6,359 nucleotides of DNA from Ignavibacteria bacterium. GTDB lineage: Bacteria > Bacteroidota > Ignavibacteria > Tepidaquicellales > OLB5. The DNA is taken from assembly GCA_027492415.1 (NCBI GenBank), contig JAPUEV010000324.1, positions 1 to 6,359 on the forward strand, in the 5' to 3' direction. A model generated the notes under the pieces. The model worked only from the letters and a program-made list of their open reading frames with translations. It searched no databases and was not told where the DNA came from. This document shows positions 1 through 5,447 of this stretch, piece by piece; the stretch's first letter is position 1, and every line of letters starts with the position of its first letter. A program made the position numbers and the translations under genes.

Positions 1-426
1 GTAGCATGGACCATTACAAGCGATCGAAGATTGAAATCCAATATAGCAACCTCAAAGTTAGGGCTGGATTTTATTACAAAGCTCAGGCCGGTCTCCTATA
101 CCCGCATTAATGATGAATCTCAAAAAACTGAATATGGATTTATTGCGCAGGAAGTGGAGGAAACACTGAATAATTCTGAGGCCGAAGCTCCGGGTATGAT
201 AACAATTGATGATAAGGGAAATTATGAACTCCGGTATAACGATCTGATTGCTCCTTTAGTAAAAGCTGTACAGGAACTTAAAACGGAAAATGACAGACTA
301 AATGAAGAAAATATTAAGCTTGCAGATGAAGTAATTAAACTTAAAAATGTTGAAGAACGGCTTGCAAAACTTGAAAAGATGATGAAACAGGAAGATGTTA
401 AAGAAATTAAGAATGCCGGAAAATGA
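1..426 (+). CDS. C-terminal part of a surface/tail-type protein with a peptidase S74 intramolecular chaperone domain (5' end outside window)
   Basis: The frame is open from base 1, so the start lies upstream and 141 residues are visible. The first visible residues, VAWTITSDRRLKSNI, are the hallmark of the S74 (intramolecular chaperone auto-processing) domain. The TTG at 31 lies inside this motif and is not the real start. S74 domains help fibrous proteins trimerise, then cut themselves off just before the conserved Ser, using a Ser-Lys dyad five residues apart. Here Ser7 and Lys12 keep that spacing, so self-cleavage is plausible. Family landmarks follow: LDFITKLRPVSY (about residues 21-33), YGFIAQEVEE (45-54) and YNDLIAPLVKAVQELK (79-94). 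A charged heptad-like coiled coil runs from about 85 to 130 and presumably forms the trimeric stalk. The stop overlaps the ATG of the next gene (ATGA), implying coupled translation. The upstream fibre or repeat region and the export route cannot be judged from here. Confidence 0.9.
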   Translation, partial: VAWTITSDRRLKSNIATSKLGLDFITKLRPVSYTRINDESQKTEYGFIAQEVEETLNNSEAEAPGMITIDDKGNYELRYNDLIAPLVKAVQELKTENDRLNEENIKLADEVIKLKNVEERLAKLEKMMKQEDVKEIKNAGK

Positions 427-1178
427 AAATTCTGAAGCTATATATAACCATACTGATTTTCACAGCAGCGCAGGTGATATTTTCACAGGTAAACAGCAAT
501 ATTACTTATGATGCAGGAGCTTCGGTAGATATACAGGTAAATGCTGATGTATGCGCAGATAATATTATTATTAACGGTACCTTTACAGGCGGCGGAACTA
601 TCTGTACCGGGGCTTTGCCCGTAACCATATCGCTCTTTAATGCGCTTTCAGAAAAAAACAATGTTAAGTTAACATGGAAAACTGAAACTGAAATCAACAA
701 TTCAGGTTTTGATCTTGAAAGAAAAACCGAAAGTACTGACTGGATAAAGCTTGTATTCATAACAGGTTCCGGTACCACTAACCAGCCGGTTGAATATTTG
801 TATGAAGATAAGAAGCTGATGCCGGGAAAATATTTTTACCGGCTAAAACAGATAGATTATAACGGGAACTATGAATATTTCGACCTTCCATTGTATGTAC
901 TGATATCCAAACCAAAAGATTTTTTGCTGGGACAAAGCTACCCAAACCCCTCAAATCCAAAATGCAGGATAGATTTCCAGCTGCCTGAAAGAACATTCGT
1001 TAACATCAGTGTTTACGATCTTCTTGGGAAGAAAATTGCTGAGCTTGTGAATCTTGATACAGAAGCCGGAATACATACGGTAGAATTTGACGGAAGCAAC
1101 CTTGCAAGCGGTACATATATTTACCGCATCACTGCCGGTAGTTTTTCTGAAGTCAAAAAAATGATACTTGTTAAATAA
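423..1178 (+). CDS. Secreted protein with type IX secretion (Por) C-terminal sorting domain
   Basis: This gene encodes 251 residues. An N-terminal signal peptide (about 1-21: basic MKILK, hydrophobic core, cut probable after VIFS) sends it through Sec. A short segment (22-65) with Cys44 and Cys61 follows. A beta-sandwich of about 95 residues (66-160) comes next, with the VKLTWKTETEINNSGFDLER and GKYFYRLKQIDYNG patterns common in Bacteroidota secreted proteins. The tail (about 164-251) is a T9SS type A sorting domain: QSYPNPSNP, ISVYDLLGKKI, LASGTYIYRI and a terminal KKMILVK. In this family the tail directs transport across the outer membrane and is usually removed on attachment or release. 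No catalytic domain is visible, so the passenger may be adhesive or structural; its function is unknown. The ATG overlaps the stop of the S74 gene by 4 bases, so this start is well supported and the two genes probably form one operon ending at the terminator near 1276. Confidence 0.9.
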   Translation: MKILKLYITILIFTAAQVIFSQVNSNITYDAGASVDIQVNADVCADNIIINGTFTGGGTICTGALPVTISLFNALSEKNNVKLTWKTETEINNSGFDLERKTESTDWIKLVFITGSGTTNQPVEYLYEDKKLMPGKYFYRLKQIDYNGNYEYFDLPLYVLISKPKDFLLGQSYPNPSNPKCRIDFQLPERTFVNISVYDLLGKKIAELVNLDTEAGIHTVEFDGSNLASGTYIYRITAGSFSEVKKMILVK

Positions 1179-1195
1179 TTTTCAGTTTCATAGCT

Positions 1196-1220
1196 GATAC
1201 ACTGATGTGTCATCTTTTTT
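1196..1220 (+). terminator. Possible weak intrinsic terminator after the T9SS gene
   Basis: GATACAC (1196-1202) can pair with GTGT-C-ATC (1207-1214), leaving a TGAT loop and one bulged C. Six T residues follow (1215-1220). The stem is short and bulged. It lies 18 bases after the stop codon and just before a much stronger terminator, so it may be a first, leaky termination point. GATGTGTC (1204-1211) could instead pair with GATACATC (1229-1236), which would compete with this hairpin. Confidence 0.4.
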
Positions 1221-1248
1221 GTTCTCATGATACATCATTCTTCAAGAG

Positions 1249-1276
1249 ACCGCAGGTACCCCCTGCGGTTTTTTTT
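1249..1276 (+). terminator. Strong rho-independent terminator
   Basis: ACCGCAGG (1249-1256) pairs perfectly with CCTGCGGT (1262-1269) across a 5-base TACCC loop, and a run of eight T residues (1269-1276) follows. This is the classic GC-rich stem plus U-tract. It lies about 70 bases after the T9SS gene stop and about 65 bases before the permease ATG, so it most likely ends the S74-T9SS transcript and gives the permease its own promoter. Confidence 0.88.
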
Positions 1277-1341
1277 ACTACAAAACTTTATACTGATATT
1301 TCCCTCTCAAATTATTGTAAATAATACATTAAATTCGCTTT

Positions 1342-2634
1342 ATGAAAAACCGTATCTCACTTATAGCTGCTATTTCTATCGGTATCGGTGGAATGATAGG
1401 AGCAGGGATCTTCTCTATATTAGGTGTTGTCGCAGAAGCATCCGGCGCCGCAATGTGGCTATCATTTATGATAGGCGGTGTTGTTGCGCTGTTTTCAACA
1501 TATTCCTATGCAAAGCTTGGTGCTAAATTTCCCACTGCAGGCGGTGCTGTTGAATTCCTTGTAAAAGGATGGGGCACGGGAACAGTTTCCGGGGGCCTTA
1601 ACCTGTTCATGTGGATAGGCTATGTAATTGCTATCGCATTATATGCCCAGGGATTTTCCTCCTATGCGATGACATTCATTACTTCAAACCCTTCGCCAAT
1701 ATTGATTAAAGCAGTTGCAGCAGGCGCAGTTATACTGTTTACTTTGCTGAATATGCTTGGCGCAGGAGATGTTGGCAAAGCTGAAACTTTCATTGTTGCA
1801 GTTAAAGTATCCATATTAGTTTTGTTTGCGGGTGCGGGACTCTTTTTTATTAACCCCTCTAATCTAACCCCTGTTCACTGGAATTCAACCGAATATATTT
1901 TCTTCGGCGCAGGAGTATTATTTATTGGCTACGAAGGCTTTGGCTTGATCACCAATACAGCCGGTAATATGGATAATCCGCAAAAGTCACTTCCCAAAGC
2001 GTTATATCTTGCCGTCTTTATTGTAATACTTATCTACCTCGCAGTATCAATTACTGTTACGGGCAACTTAACAACGGGTCAGATAGCAGCTGCCCGTGAT
2101 TTTGCGCTGGCAGAAGCTGCAAAACCGTTCCTTGGAATGTTTGGATTTAAGCTGATAGCTGTTGCGGCGCTCTTTTCAACTGCCTCGGCAATTAACGCAA
2201 CCTTATTCGGCGGCTCAAATGTAAGTTACATGGTCGCTAAGGATGGTCAGCTTCCTGCAGTATTTTCTCGGGATGAGATAAAAGGCGCTACAGGTGGACT
2301 GCTTATTACTTCACTGATGGTAATTTGCTTTATTTTATTTTTTGATCTCGCGGGAATTGCCATGATGGGTTCCGGTGCATTCCTGTTGGTATATGCAGCT
2401 GTAAATGCCGGACATTTAAGGATACTAAAACAAACCGGGGCAAAGGGCTGGTTAGTGGTTATTTCGCTGATACTATGTTTAATTATGTTCGTCATTCTCG
2501 AGATCTACACATACCGCAAAGCACCCGAGGCAGTTTATACTATGATAACATTACTTATAGTATCATTTATAGCCGAAGCCGTATGGCAAAAGTTCAGAAA
2601 AAATAATAATCCCCCTTTAAAAGGGGGAAAATAA
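1342..2634 (+). CDS. APC-superfamily amino-acid permease
   Basis: This 430-residue protein is predicted to have 12 membrane helices (roughly 7-28, 36-58, 84-107, 121-141, 148-170, 186-206, 220-240, 266-290, 319-336, 339-354, 368-390, 395-412), the usual size and topology of amino acid-polyamine-organocation transporters. The broken first helix carries the substrate-backbone motif GIGGMIGAGIF (14-24). The second broken helix (TM6) shows GAGVLFIGYEGFGLI, followed by the loop NMDNPQKSLPKAL, a family signature. It should import or exchange an amino acid across the inner membrane by proton coupling or antiport; the substrate cannot be told from sequence. The ATG at 1342 places TM1 at the normal distance from the N-terminus. 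The last residues (NNNPPLKGGK) are encoded by a palindromic repeat (2611-2627), so the native C-terminus was probably different. No gene partner is evident; it follows a terminator and is probably monocistronic. Confidence 0.92.
   Translation: MKNRISLIAAISIGIGGMIGAGIFSILGVVAEASGAAMWLSFMIGGVVALFSTYSYAKLGAKFPTAGGAVEFLVKGWGTGTVSGGLNLFMWIGYVIAIALYAQGFSSYAMTFITSNPSPILIKAVAAGAVILFTLLNMLGAGDVGKAETFIVAVKVSILVLFAGAGLFFINPSNLTPVHWNSTEYIFFGAGVLFIGYEGFGLITNTAGNMDNPQKSLPKALYLAVFIVILIYLAVSITVTGNLTTGQIAAARDFALAEAAKPFLGMFGFKLIAVAALFSTASAINATLFGGSNVSYMVAKDGQLPAVFSRDEIKGATGGLLITSLMVICFILFFDLAGIAMMGSGAFLLVYAAVNAGHLRILKQTGAKGWLVVISLILCLIMFVILEIYTYRKAPEAVYTMITLLIVSFIAEAVWQKFRKNNNPPLKGGK
2611..2627. repeat. Solitary C5T3-A-A3G5 palindrome inside the permease 3' end
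   Basis: CCCCCTTTAAAAGGGGG has perfect 8-bp arms around a central A. It is read in frame as Pro-Pro-Leu-Lys-Gly-Gly and is followed almost at once by the permease stop (2632-2634). It closely resembles the end hairpins flanking the DUF559 gene (3815-3832 and 4284-4301), differing mainly in the central bases. No U-tract follows, so it is not a canonical intrinsic terminator, though a hairpin here could still protect the mRNA 3' end. Confidence 0.8.
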
Positions 2635-2838
2635 GCTTTCAATACTTTCATCCAAAATTGAGCAAAGTTTCTAAACTTCGTTAAGTTAAGTCGGGGATTT
2701 TAAAACCTGTTACTTCAATTGATTAAATCGTTGCTGATATATTTGACATAAACATCATCTCTTTTTAAGACTTTAAACTTCCCTATCAATTGACTATTTT
2801 GCATTTAATTATATAAAAATCCGATTCACAATTATATT

Positions 2839-3810
2839 ATGACATCAGAAATTAAGGATTCATCAAAAGATTACACAGAAACTCCGGAAACAAATCCTGT
2901 GCTTGAATCACTCGAGCGTCCTAAAGTCGCAGCGCTGGATGAAGTACTGGGCAAGCCGTTCAAAGTGCTTGATGACGGCTTTATCCGCGTAATTGATTAT
3001 ATGGGTTCTGATGAATCGATAGTTCAGGCAGCACGCGTATCATACGGCAAAGGTACAAAGAAGGTCCATGAAGACCGCGGCCTGATACGCTACCTGATGC
3101 GCCACCACCATACCACACCGTTCGAAATGTGCGAGATAAAATTCCATGTACGTGTGCCAATGGATTGCTGGCGTCAGTGGATACGCCACCGTATGGCTAA
3201 TGTAAACGAGTATTCAACCCGCTACAGTGTAGCGATTGATTCAGCGCAAACGACTCCGGAAAGTGAGTGGCGTATACAGGCATCAGGCAATCGCCAGGGC
3301 TCAGCAGGCTTTGCTGCCGGTGATGAAGGTAAAACACTGACCGAAAAAGAACGTTACCTGCAAACACTTGCCCGCGAAATATATGACGAGCGCTTAAAGA
3401 TGGGTATTGCCCGCGAACAGGCAAGGAAAGATCTGCCGCTTTCCACCTACACAGAGGCATACTGGAAAGTTGACCTGCATAACCTGCTTCACTTCCTTTA
3501 TTTAAGAATGGACTCACATGCGCAGTATGAAATAAGGCGTTACGCAGAAATTATGGGACATGAAATTGTTGCAAAATGGTGTCCTGCTGTATGGGAGGCA
3601 TTCATGGATTACCGCGTTAACTCCAGCCACTTAACCCGCCTTGAAATGGAAGTGCTGACCTCACTTACCAAAGGCGATAAAGAGCAGGCAATAGAGCTGG
3701 GTAAATCATTTAACTGGCTTGATAAAACTACCGGTGAGCCTAAAAAGAACCGCGAGCGCGCAGAATTTGAAGATAAGCTCTCAGGTTTGGGCATTAAAGC
3801 CCCCTGGTGA
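2839..3810 (+). CDS. thyX: Flavin-dependent thymidylate synthase ThyX
   Basis: ThyX makes dTMP from dUMP using methylenetetrahydrofolate, FAD and NAD(P)H, replacing ThyA in cells that lack it. The diagnostic RHR-X7-S motif is intact: Arg116-His117-Arg118 with Ser126 in RHRMANVNEYSTRYS. Other conserved blocks are IVQAARVSYGKGTKK (61-75), HTTPFEMCEIKFHV (91-104), GIAREQARKDLPLSTYTEAY (189-208) and NLLHFLYLRMDSHAQYEIRRYA (215-236). The last block belongs to the dUMP/FAD site of the homotetramer. At 323 residues it is longer than the classic form of about 220-260. The excess is an acidic N-terminal lead (about 1-30), a loop around 140-170, and a charged C-terminal tail after about 265. The ATG at 2839 has no Shine-Dalgarno but is the only sensible start upstream of the conserved region. 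It follows 204 bases of AT-rich intergenic DNA; the DUF559 unit begins directly after its stop. Confidence 0.96.
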   Translation: MTSEIKDSSKDYTETPETNPVLESLERPKVAALDEVLGKPFKVLDDGFIRVIDYMGSDESIVQAARVSYGKGTKKVHEDRGLIRYLMRHHHTTPFEMCEIKFHVRVPMDCWRQWIRHRMANVNEYSTRYSVAIDSAQTTPESEWRIQASGNRQGSAGFAAGDEGKTLTEKERYLQTLAREIYDERLKMGIAREQARKDLPLSTYTEAYWKVDLHNLLHFLYLRMDSHAQYEIRRYAEIMGHEIVAKWCPAVWEAFMDYRVNSSHLTRLEMEVLTSLTKGDKEQAIELGKSFNWLDKTTGEPKKNRERAEFEDKLSGLGIKAPW

Positions 3811-3814
3811 TTTT

Positions 3815-3832
3815 CCCCCTTAAAAAAGGGGG
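3815..3832. repeat. Left outer hairpin of the DUF559 unit
   Basis: CCCCCTT (3815-3821) and AAGGGGG (3826-3832) form a perfect 7-bp stem with an AAAA loop, four bases after the thyX stop codon. ATAAA and a second G5 run (3838-3842) follow instead of a U-tract, so it is not a textbook terminator, although a hairpin this close to the thyX stop may stabilise the message. Confidence 0.85.
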
Positions 3833-3837
3833 ATAAA

Positions 3838-3847
3838 GGGGGTTGTT
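3838..3847 (+). repeat. Left inner inverted repeat GGGGGTTGTT
   Basis: This 10-base sequence is the exact reverse complement of AACAACCCCC at 4253-4262 and lies on the nuclease side of the outer hairpin. Its G5 run could also pair with the C5 of the outer hairpin (3815-3819), giving two competing folds. It contains a TTG (3843) in frame with the nuclease gene. Confidence 0.75.
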
Positions 3848-3887
3848 AAATTTCACTTTTGGAATTAAAAGCATTAAAATTTTAAAA

Positions 3888-4265
3888 ATGAAGATTCATT
3901 ACAGTAATGATCTGAAACAATTCTCTCGAAATCTAAGAAACAACAGTACCCTTGCTGAAATATTATTGTGGCAGCAGATAAAAGGAAGAAAAATAAATGG
4001 CTGCCTCTTTGCCCGGCAGAAACCAATTGGCAAATATGTTGCCGATTTTTACTGCAGTAAATTAAAACTGGTCATTGAAATTGACGGATCATCTCATCTT
4101 GGAAAAGAAGAAAAAGATAAAATAAGACAGGACTATCTGGAATCAGTTGGCTTGTATGTCATAAGGTTTCGAGATGATGAAGTGAAAACGAATATGGAAG
4201 GGGTTTTAAAATTTCTGAACAATTGGGTAACTAATCACAAAAATGATAATGCAACAACCCCCTGA
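3888..4265 (+). CDS. DUF559 endonuclease-domain protein (Vsr/PD-(D/E)XK-like)
   Basis: From the ATG at 3888 this is a 125-residue single-domain protein, the normal DUF559 size. The order of motifs fits the family: SRNLRNNSTLAEILLWQQI (13-31), the FARQKPIGKYVADFYC block (41-56), LVIEIDGSSH (61-70), and QDYLESVGLYVIRFRDDEV (81-99). Probable active-site acids are Asp53, Glu64 and Asp66, with His70 nearby; all are present, so the fold looks intact and potentially catalytic. The family is distantly related to very-short-patch repair (Vsr) nucleases, but its cellular role is not established. A TTG at 3843 would add 15 residues (LNFTFGIKSIKILK-type) but lies within the flanking repeat, and the ATG gives the family N-terminus, so the ATG is preferred. 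The stop codon adjoins the right inner repeat, which encodes the terminal Thr-Thr-Pro. No methylase or partner gene is adjacent, so this is not an obvious restriction-modification pair. Confidence 0.88.
   Translation: MKIHYSNDLKQFSRNLRNNSTLAEILLWQQIKGRKINGCLFARQKPIGKYVADFYCSKLKLVIEIDGSSHLGKEEKDKIRQDYLESVGLYVIRFRDDEVKTNMEGVLKFLNNWVTNHKNDNATTP
4253..4262 (-). repeat. Right inner inverted repeat AACAACCCCC
   Basis: This is the exact reverse complement of 3838-3847, overlapping the last three sense codons of the nuclease gene and ending just before its TGA. The gene is therefore co-extensive with the repeat-bounded unit. Confidence 0.75.
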
Positions 4266-4281
4266 CACACTAAAGTGTGTC
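4264..4281. repeat. GACACAC/GTGTGTC hairpin at the right end of the DUF559 unit
   Basis: GACACAC (4264-4270) and GTGTGTC (4275-4281) form a perfect 7-bp stem with a TAAA loop, starting inside the nuclease stop codon. Only TT follows before the next C5 run, so it is not a canonical intrinsic terminator. The left end of the unit has only a few bases at the equivalent place, so this looks like a second palindrome inserted into or lost from one end. Confidence 0.8.
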
Positions 4282-4283
4282 TT

Positions 4284-4301
4284 CCCCCTTTATTAAGGGG
4301 G
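4284..4301. repeat. Right outer hairpin of the DUF559 unit
   Basis: CCCCCTT (4284-4290) and AAGGGGG (4295-4301) form a perfect 7-bp stem with a TATT loop, 14 bases beyond the DUF4239 stop on the opposite strand. With the adjacent GACACAC hairpin it separates two convergent genes and could slow transcription from both sides, but neither side shows a U-tract. Confidence 0.85.
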
Positions 4302-4315
4302 AATCTAATATCAAG

Positions 4316-5098
4316 TCACATCCCGCTATTGATAAGGTTTATCACAAACTCAAACGGTGCCGGTGATACCTTCATATACCCGCGGAAAGGGTTATCAAGC
4401 ATTAATATCATATACAATATTAGCACATTCAGGACCGTTAGCGCTGAGGTCATTACAAACTGATGGAGAATGTTCTTTGCAAAGAAGAAATATGAATATG
4501 CAACAATAACCACTGCGCCAAACAGCAATACTACCCATATTATCCCGGGAATATTATTCCCGCTGTCAAATATCCTTACTCTCCTGTTCTCGTTGGCATC
4601 GTTAAGATGTTTCAGGGTTTCCTGGTATGCAAAATCATTCTTAAGCTGTGAGCGCTCTATGCTGACAAAAAAATTCCACAGTTTATTAAAGCTGTCCCTT
4701 GCTTTATAGCTGTTCTCGCCGTACTGAAGCTTTTCCCATTCATCATTAATTACATCATTGGCATACGCTTTAATCAGCGGGGCTACCTGTGAGCTTAATG
4801 GCTCCGGGAGCGCTTTTGAATCCCTTAGTATATCAGTAAGCTCAATTGTTTCCCTGTCAACATTTTTCTTTGAGTCATCATATTCCGTCCATGTTGCAAA
4901 CACAACAAATGCTATCAGCACGGCGTATATAATGCCGAAGGCGTTAAATATCATTCCGCCCACTTCGTGGTTCTGCCGCAGTACTTCTTCGGGGAACCGT
5001 TTGCGGACAAGCTTTAATCCGGAATATGTGATGATAAGCGTTACGGCACATATCAGTAATATCGATACAGCCGGATGCCAGTTTAGTATAAATTCCAT
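4316..5098 (-). CDS. DUF4239 (bestrophin-like) integral membrane protein
   Basis: This 260-residue protein has two helices near the N-terminus (about 10-30 and 47-69), a largely charged, helical soluble region (70-182) and two helices near the C-terminus (about 183-205 and 209-234). This 2+2 layout, the FNAFGIIYAVLIAFVVFATW block (51-70) followed by ETIELTDILRDS, the NIPGIIWVVLLFGAV segment (182-196) and the LDNPFRG motif (234-240) match DUF4239, which is annotated as bestrophin-like. Bestrophins are anion channels; whether DUF4239 proteins conduct ions is unproven, so no substrate is assigned. The ATG at 5098 puts TM1 at the expected place. The gene is convergent with the nuclease gene and divergent from uvrA, so it is probably transcribed alone from the 349-base region upstream. 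Confidence 0.87.
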   Translation of the reverse strand: MEFILNWHPAVSILLICAVTLIITYSGLKLVRKRFPEEVLRQNHEVGGMIFNAFGIIYAVLIAFVVFATWTEYDDSKKNVDRETIELTDILRDSKALPEPLSSQVAPLIKAYANDVINDEWEKLQYGENSYKARDSFNKLWNFFVSIERSQLKNDFAYQETLKHLNDANENRRVRIFDSGNNIPGIIWVVLLFGAVVIVAYSYFFFAKNILHQFVMTSALTVLNVLILYMILMLDNPFRGYMKVSPAPFEFVINLINSGM

Positions 5099-5447
5099 AG
5101 CTCAAAAATATATGTAAATTAATACTTAAGCAAGCAAAATAATGTTTTTGCGGCACACTACTTCCCGTCTGTGAATTATAAATTTTCTTTCCTATATATA
5201 CTTTTCTCCGGTTCAAATGAATCAATCTATTCGTTTCTTCTCACTGCCTGTTTCATCACTTCCCTATTTCATTATTTATAATGCTTTACCCCCTCCAACT
5301 AAATTCATTCATTTTTTCTTCAAACATTTTCAGTTAACTTACCCTCTTACCCGATTTTTAGTTTCAAACTCCCTTGTATAGGAAATGGGTAAGAAATGTA
5401 AATTGTTTTAAAATTTAATTTTCATACAAAATAAAAACACGCAAAAT
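5099..5447. other. Divergent intergenic region between DUF4239 and uvrA
   Basis: This stretch of 349 bases has no convincing gene. It must hold the promoters of both flanking genes but none is clear-cut. Positions about 5160-5380 are markedly pyrimidine-rich on the plus strand. Two CTTACCC heptamers (5338-5344 and 5346-5352) and an inverted GGGTAAG (5387-5393) lie 55-110 bases before uvrA. Two related segments, ATTTTTTCTTCAAAC (5311-5325) and ATTTTTAGTTTCAAAC (5354-5369), form an imperfect direct repeat. A small inverted repeat, CATTAT-TT-ATAATG, lies at 5270-5283. Confidence 0.6.

Larger units (their letters stand above)
3813..4303. mobile_element. Candidate DUF559-nuclease element bounded by composite inverted repeats
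   Basis: The outer 21 bases at each end (3813-3833 and the complement of 4283-4303) match at 20 of 21 positions when compared as inverted repeats. The core is CCCCCTT-AAAA-AAGGGGG on the left against CCCCCTT-AATA-AAGGGGG on the complemented right. Compared in direct orientation the same ends differ at three or more positions, so the arrangement is inverted. Just inside is an exact 10-bp inverted pair, GGGGGTTGTT (3838-3847) and AACAACCCCC (4253-4262). The right end additionally holds a GACACAC/GTGTGTC hairpin that is absent on the left. Almost everything between is the nuclease gene. The unit sits between the stop of thyX and the stop of the convergent DUF4239 gene and breaks neither. No target duplication was found, so mobility is an inference. 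Confidence 0.5.

Noticed and set aside
1311..1325. ATTATT-GTA-AATAAT inverted repeat before the permease as an operator
   Set aside because: It is pure low-complexity AT sequence in an AT-rich leader; such repeats are expected by chance.
1227..1526. A 99-codon plus-strand frame across the terminator and the permease start
   Set aside because: It overlaps the terminator hairpin and the permease in another frame; the Arg/Tyr/Cys-rich product is a shadow of the permease codons.
2743..2748. TTGACA resembling a sigma-70 -35 box upstream of thyX
   Set aside because: No suitable -10 element lies 16-18 bases downstream, and Bacteroidota-type promoters use a different consensus.
2611..4301. Repeated C5/G5 palindromes as a CRISPR-like array
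   Set aside because: The copies are far apart, separated by full genes, vary in their centres and have no regular spacers.
3806..4310. Target-site duplication around the DUF559 unit
   Set aside because: The flanks (GGTGATT on the left, TCTAATA on the right) share no direct repeat. The GATT/AATC similarity only extends the inverted repeat.
4944..5225. A minus-strand frame of 93 codons overlapping the start of the DUF4239 gene
   Set aside because: Most of it is the DUF4239 coding strand read in another frame, with no family resemblance.
5217..5381. A 54-codon open frame starting at ATG 5217 in the uvrA upstream region
   Set aside because: Its product is dominated by Phe, Ser, Pro and Leu as expected from the pyrimidine-rich DNA. 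It has no ribosome binding site, recognisable motif or hydrophobic segment of membrane type.
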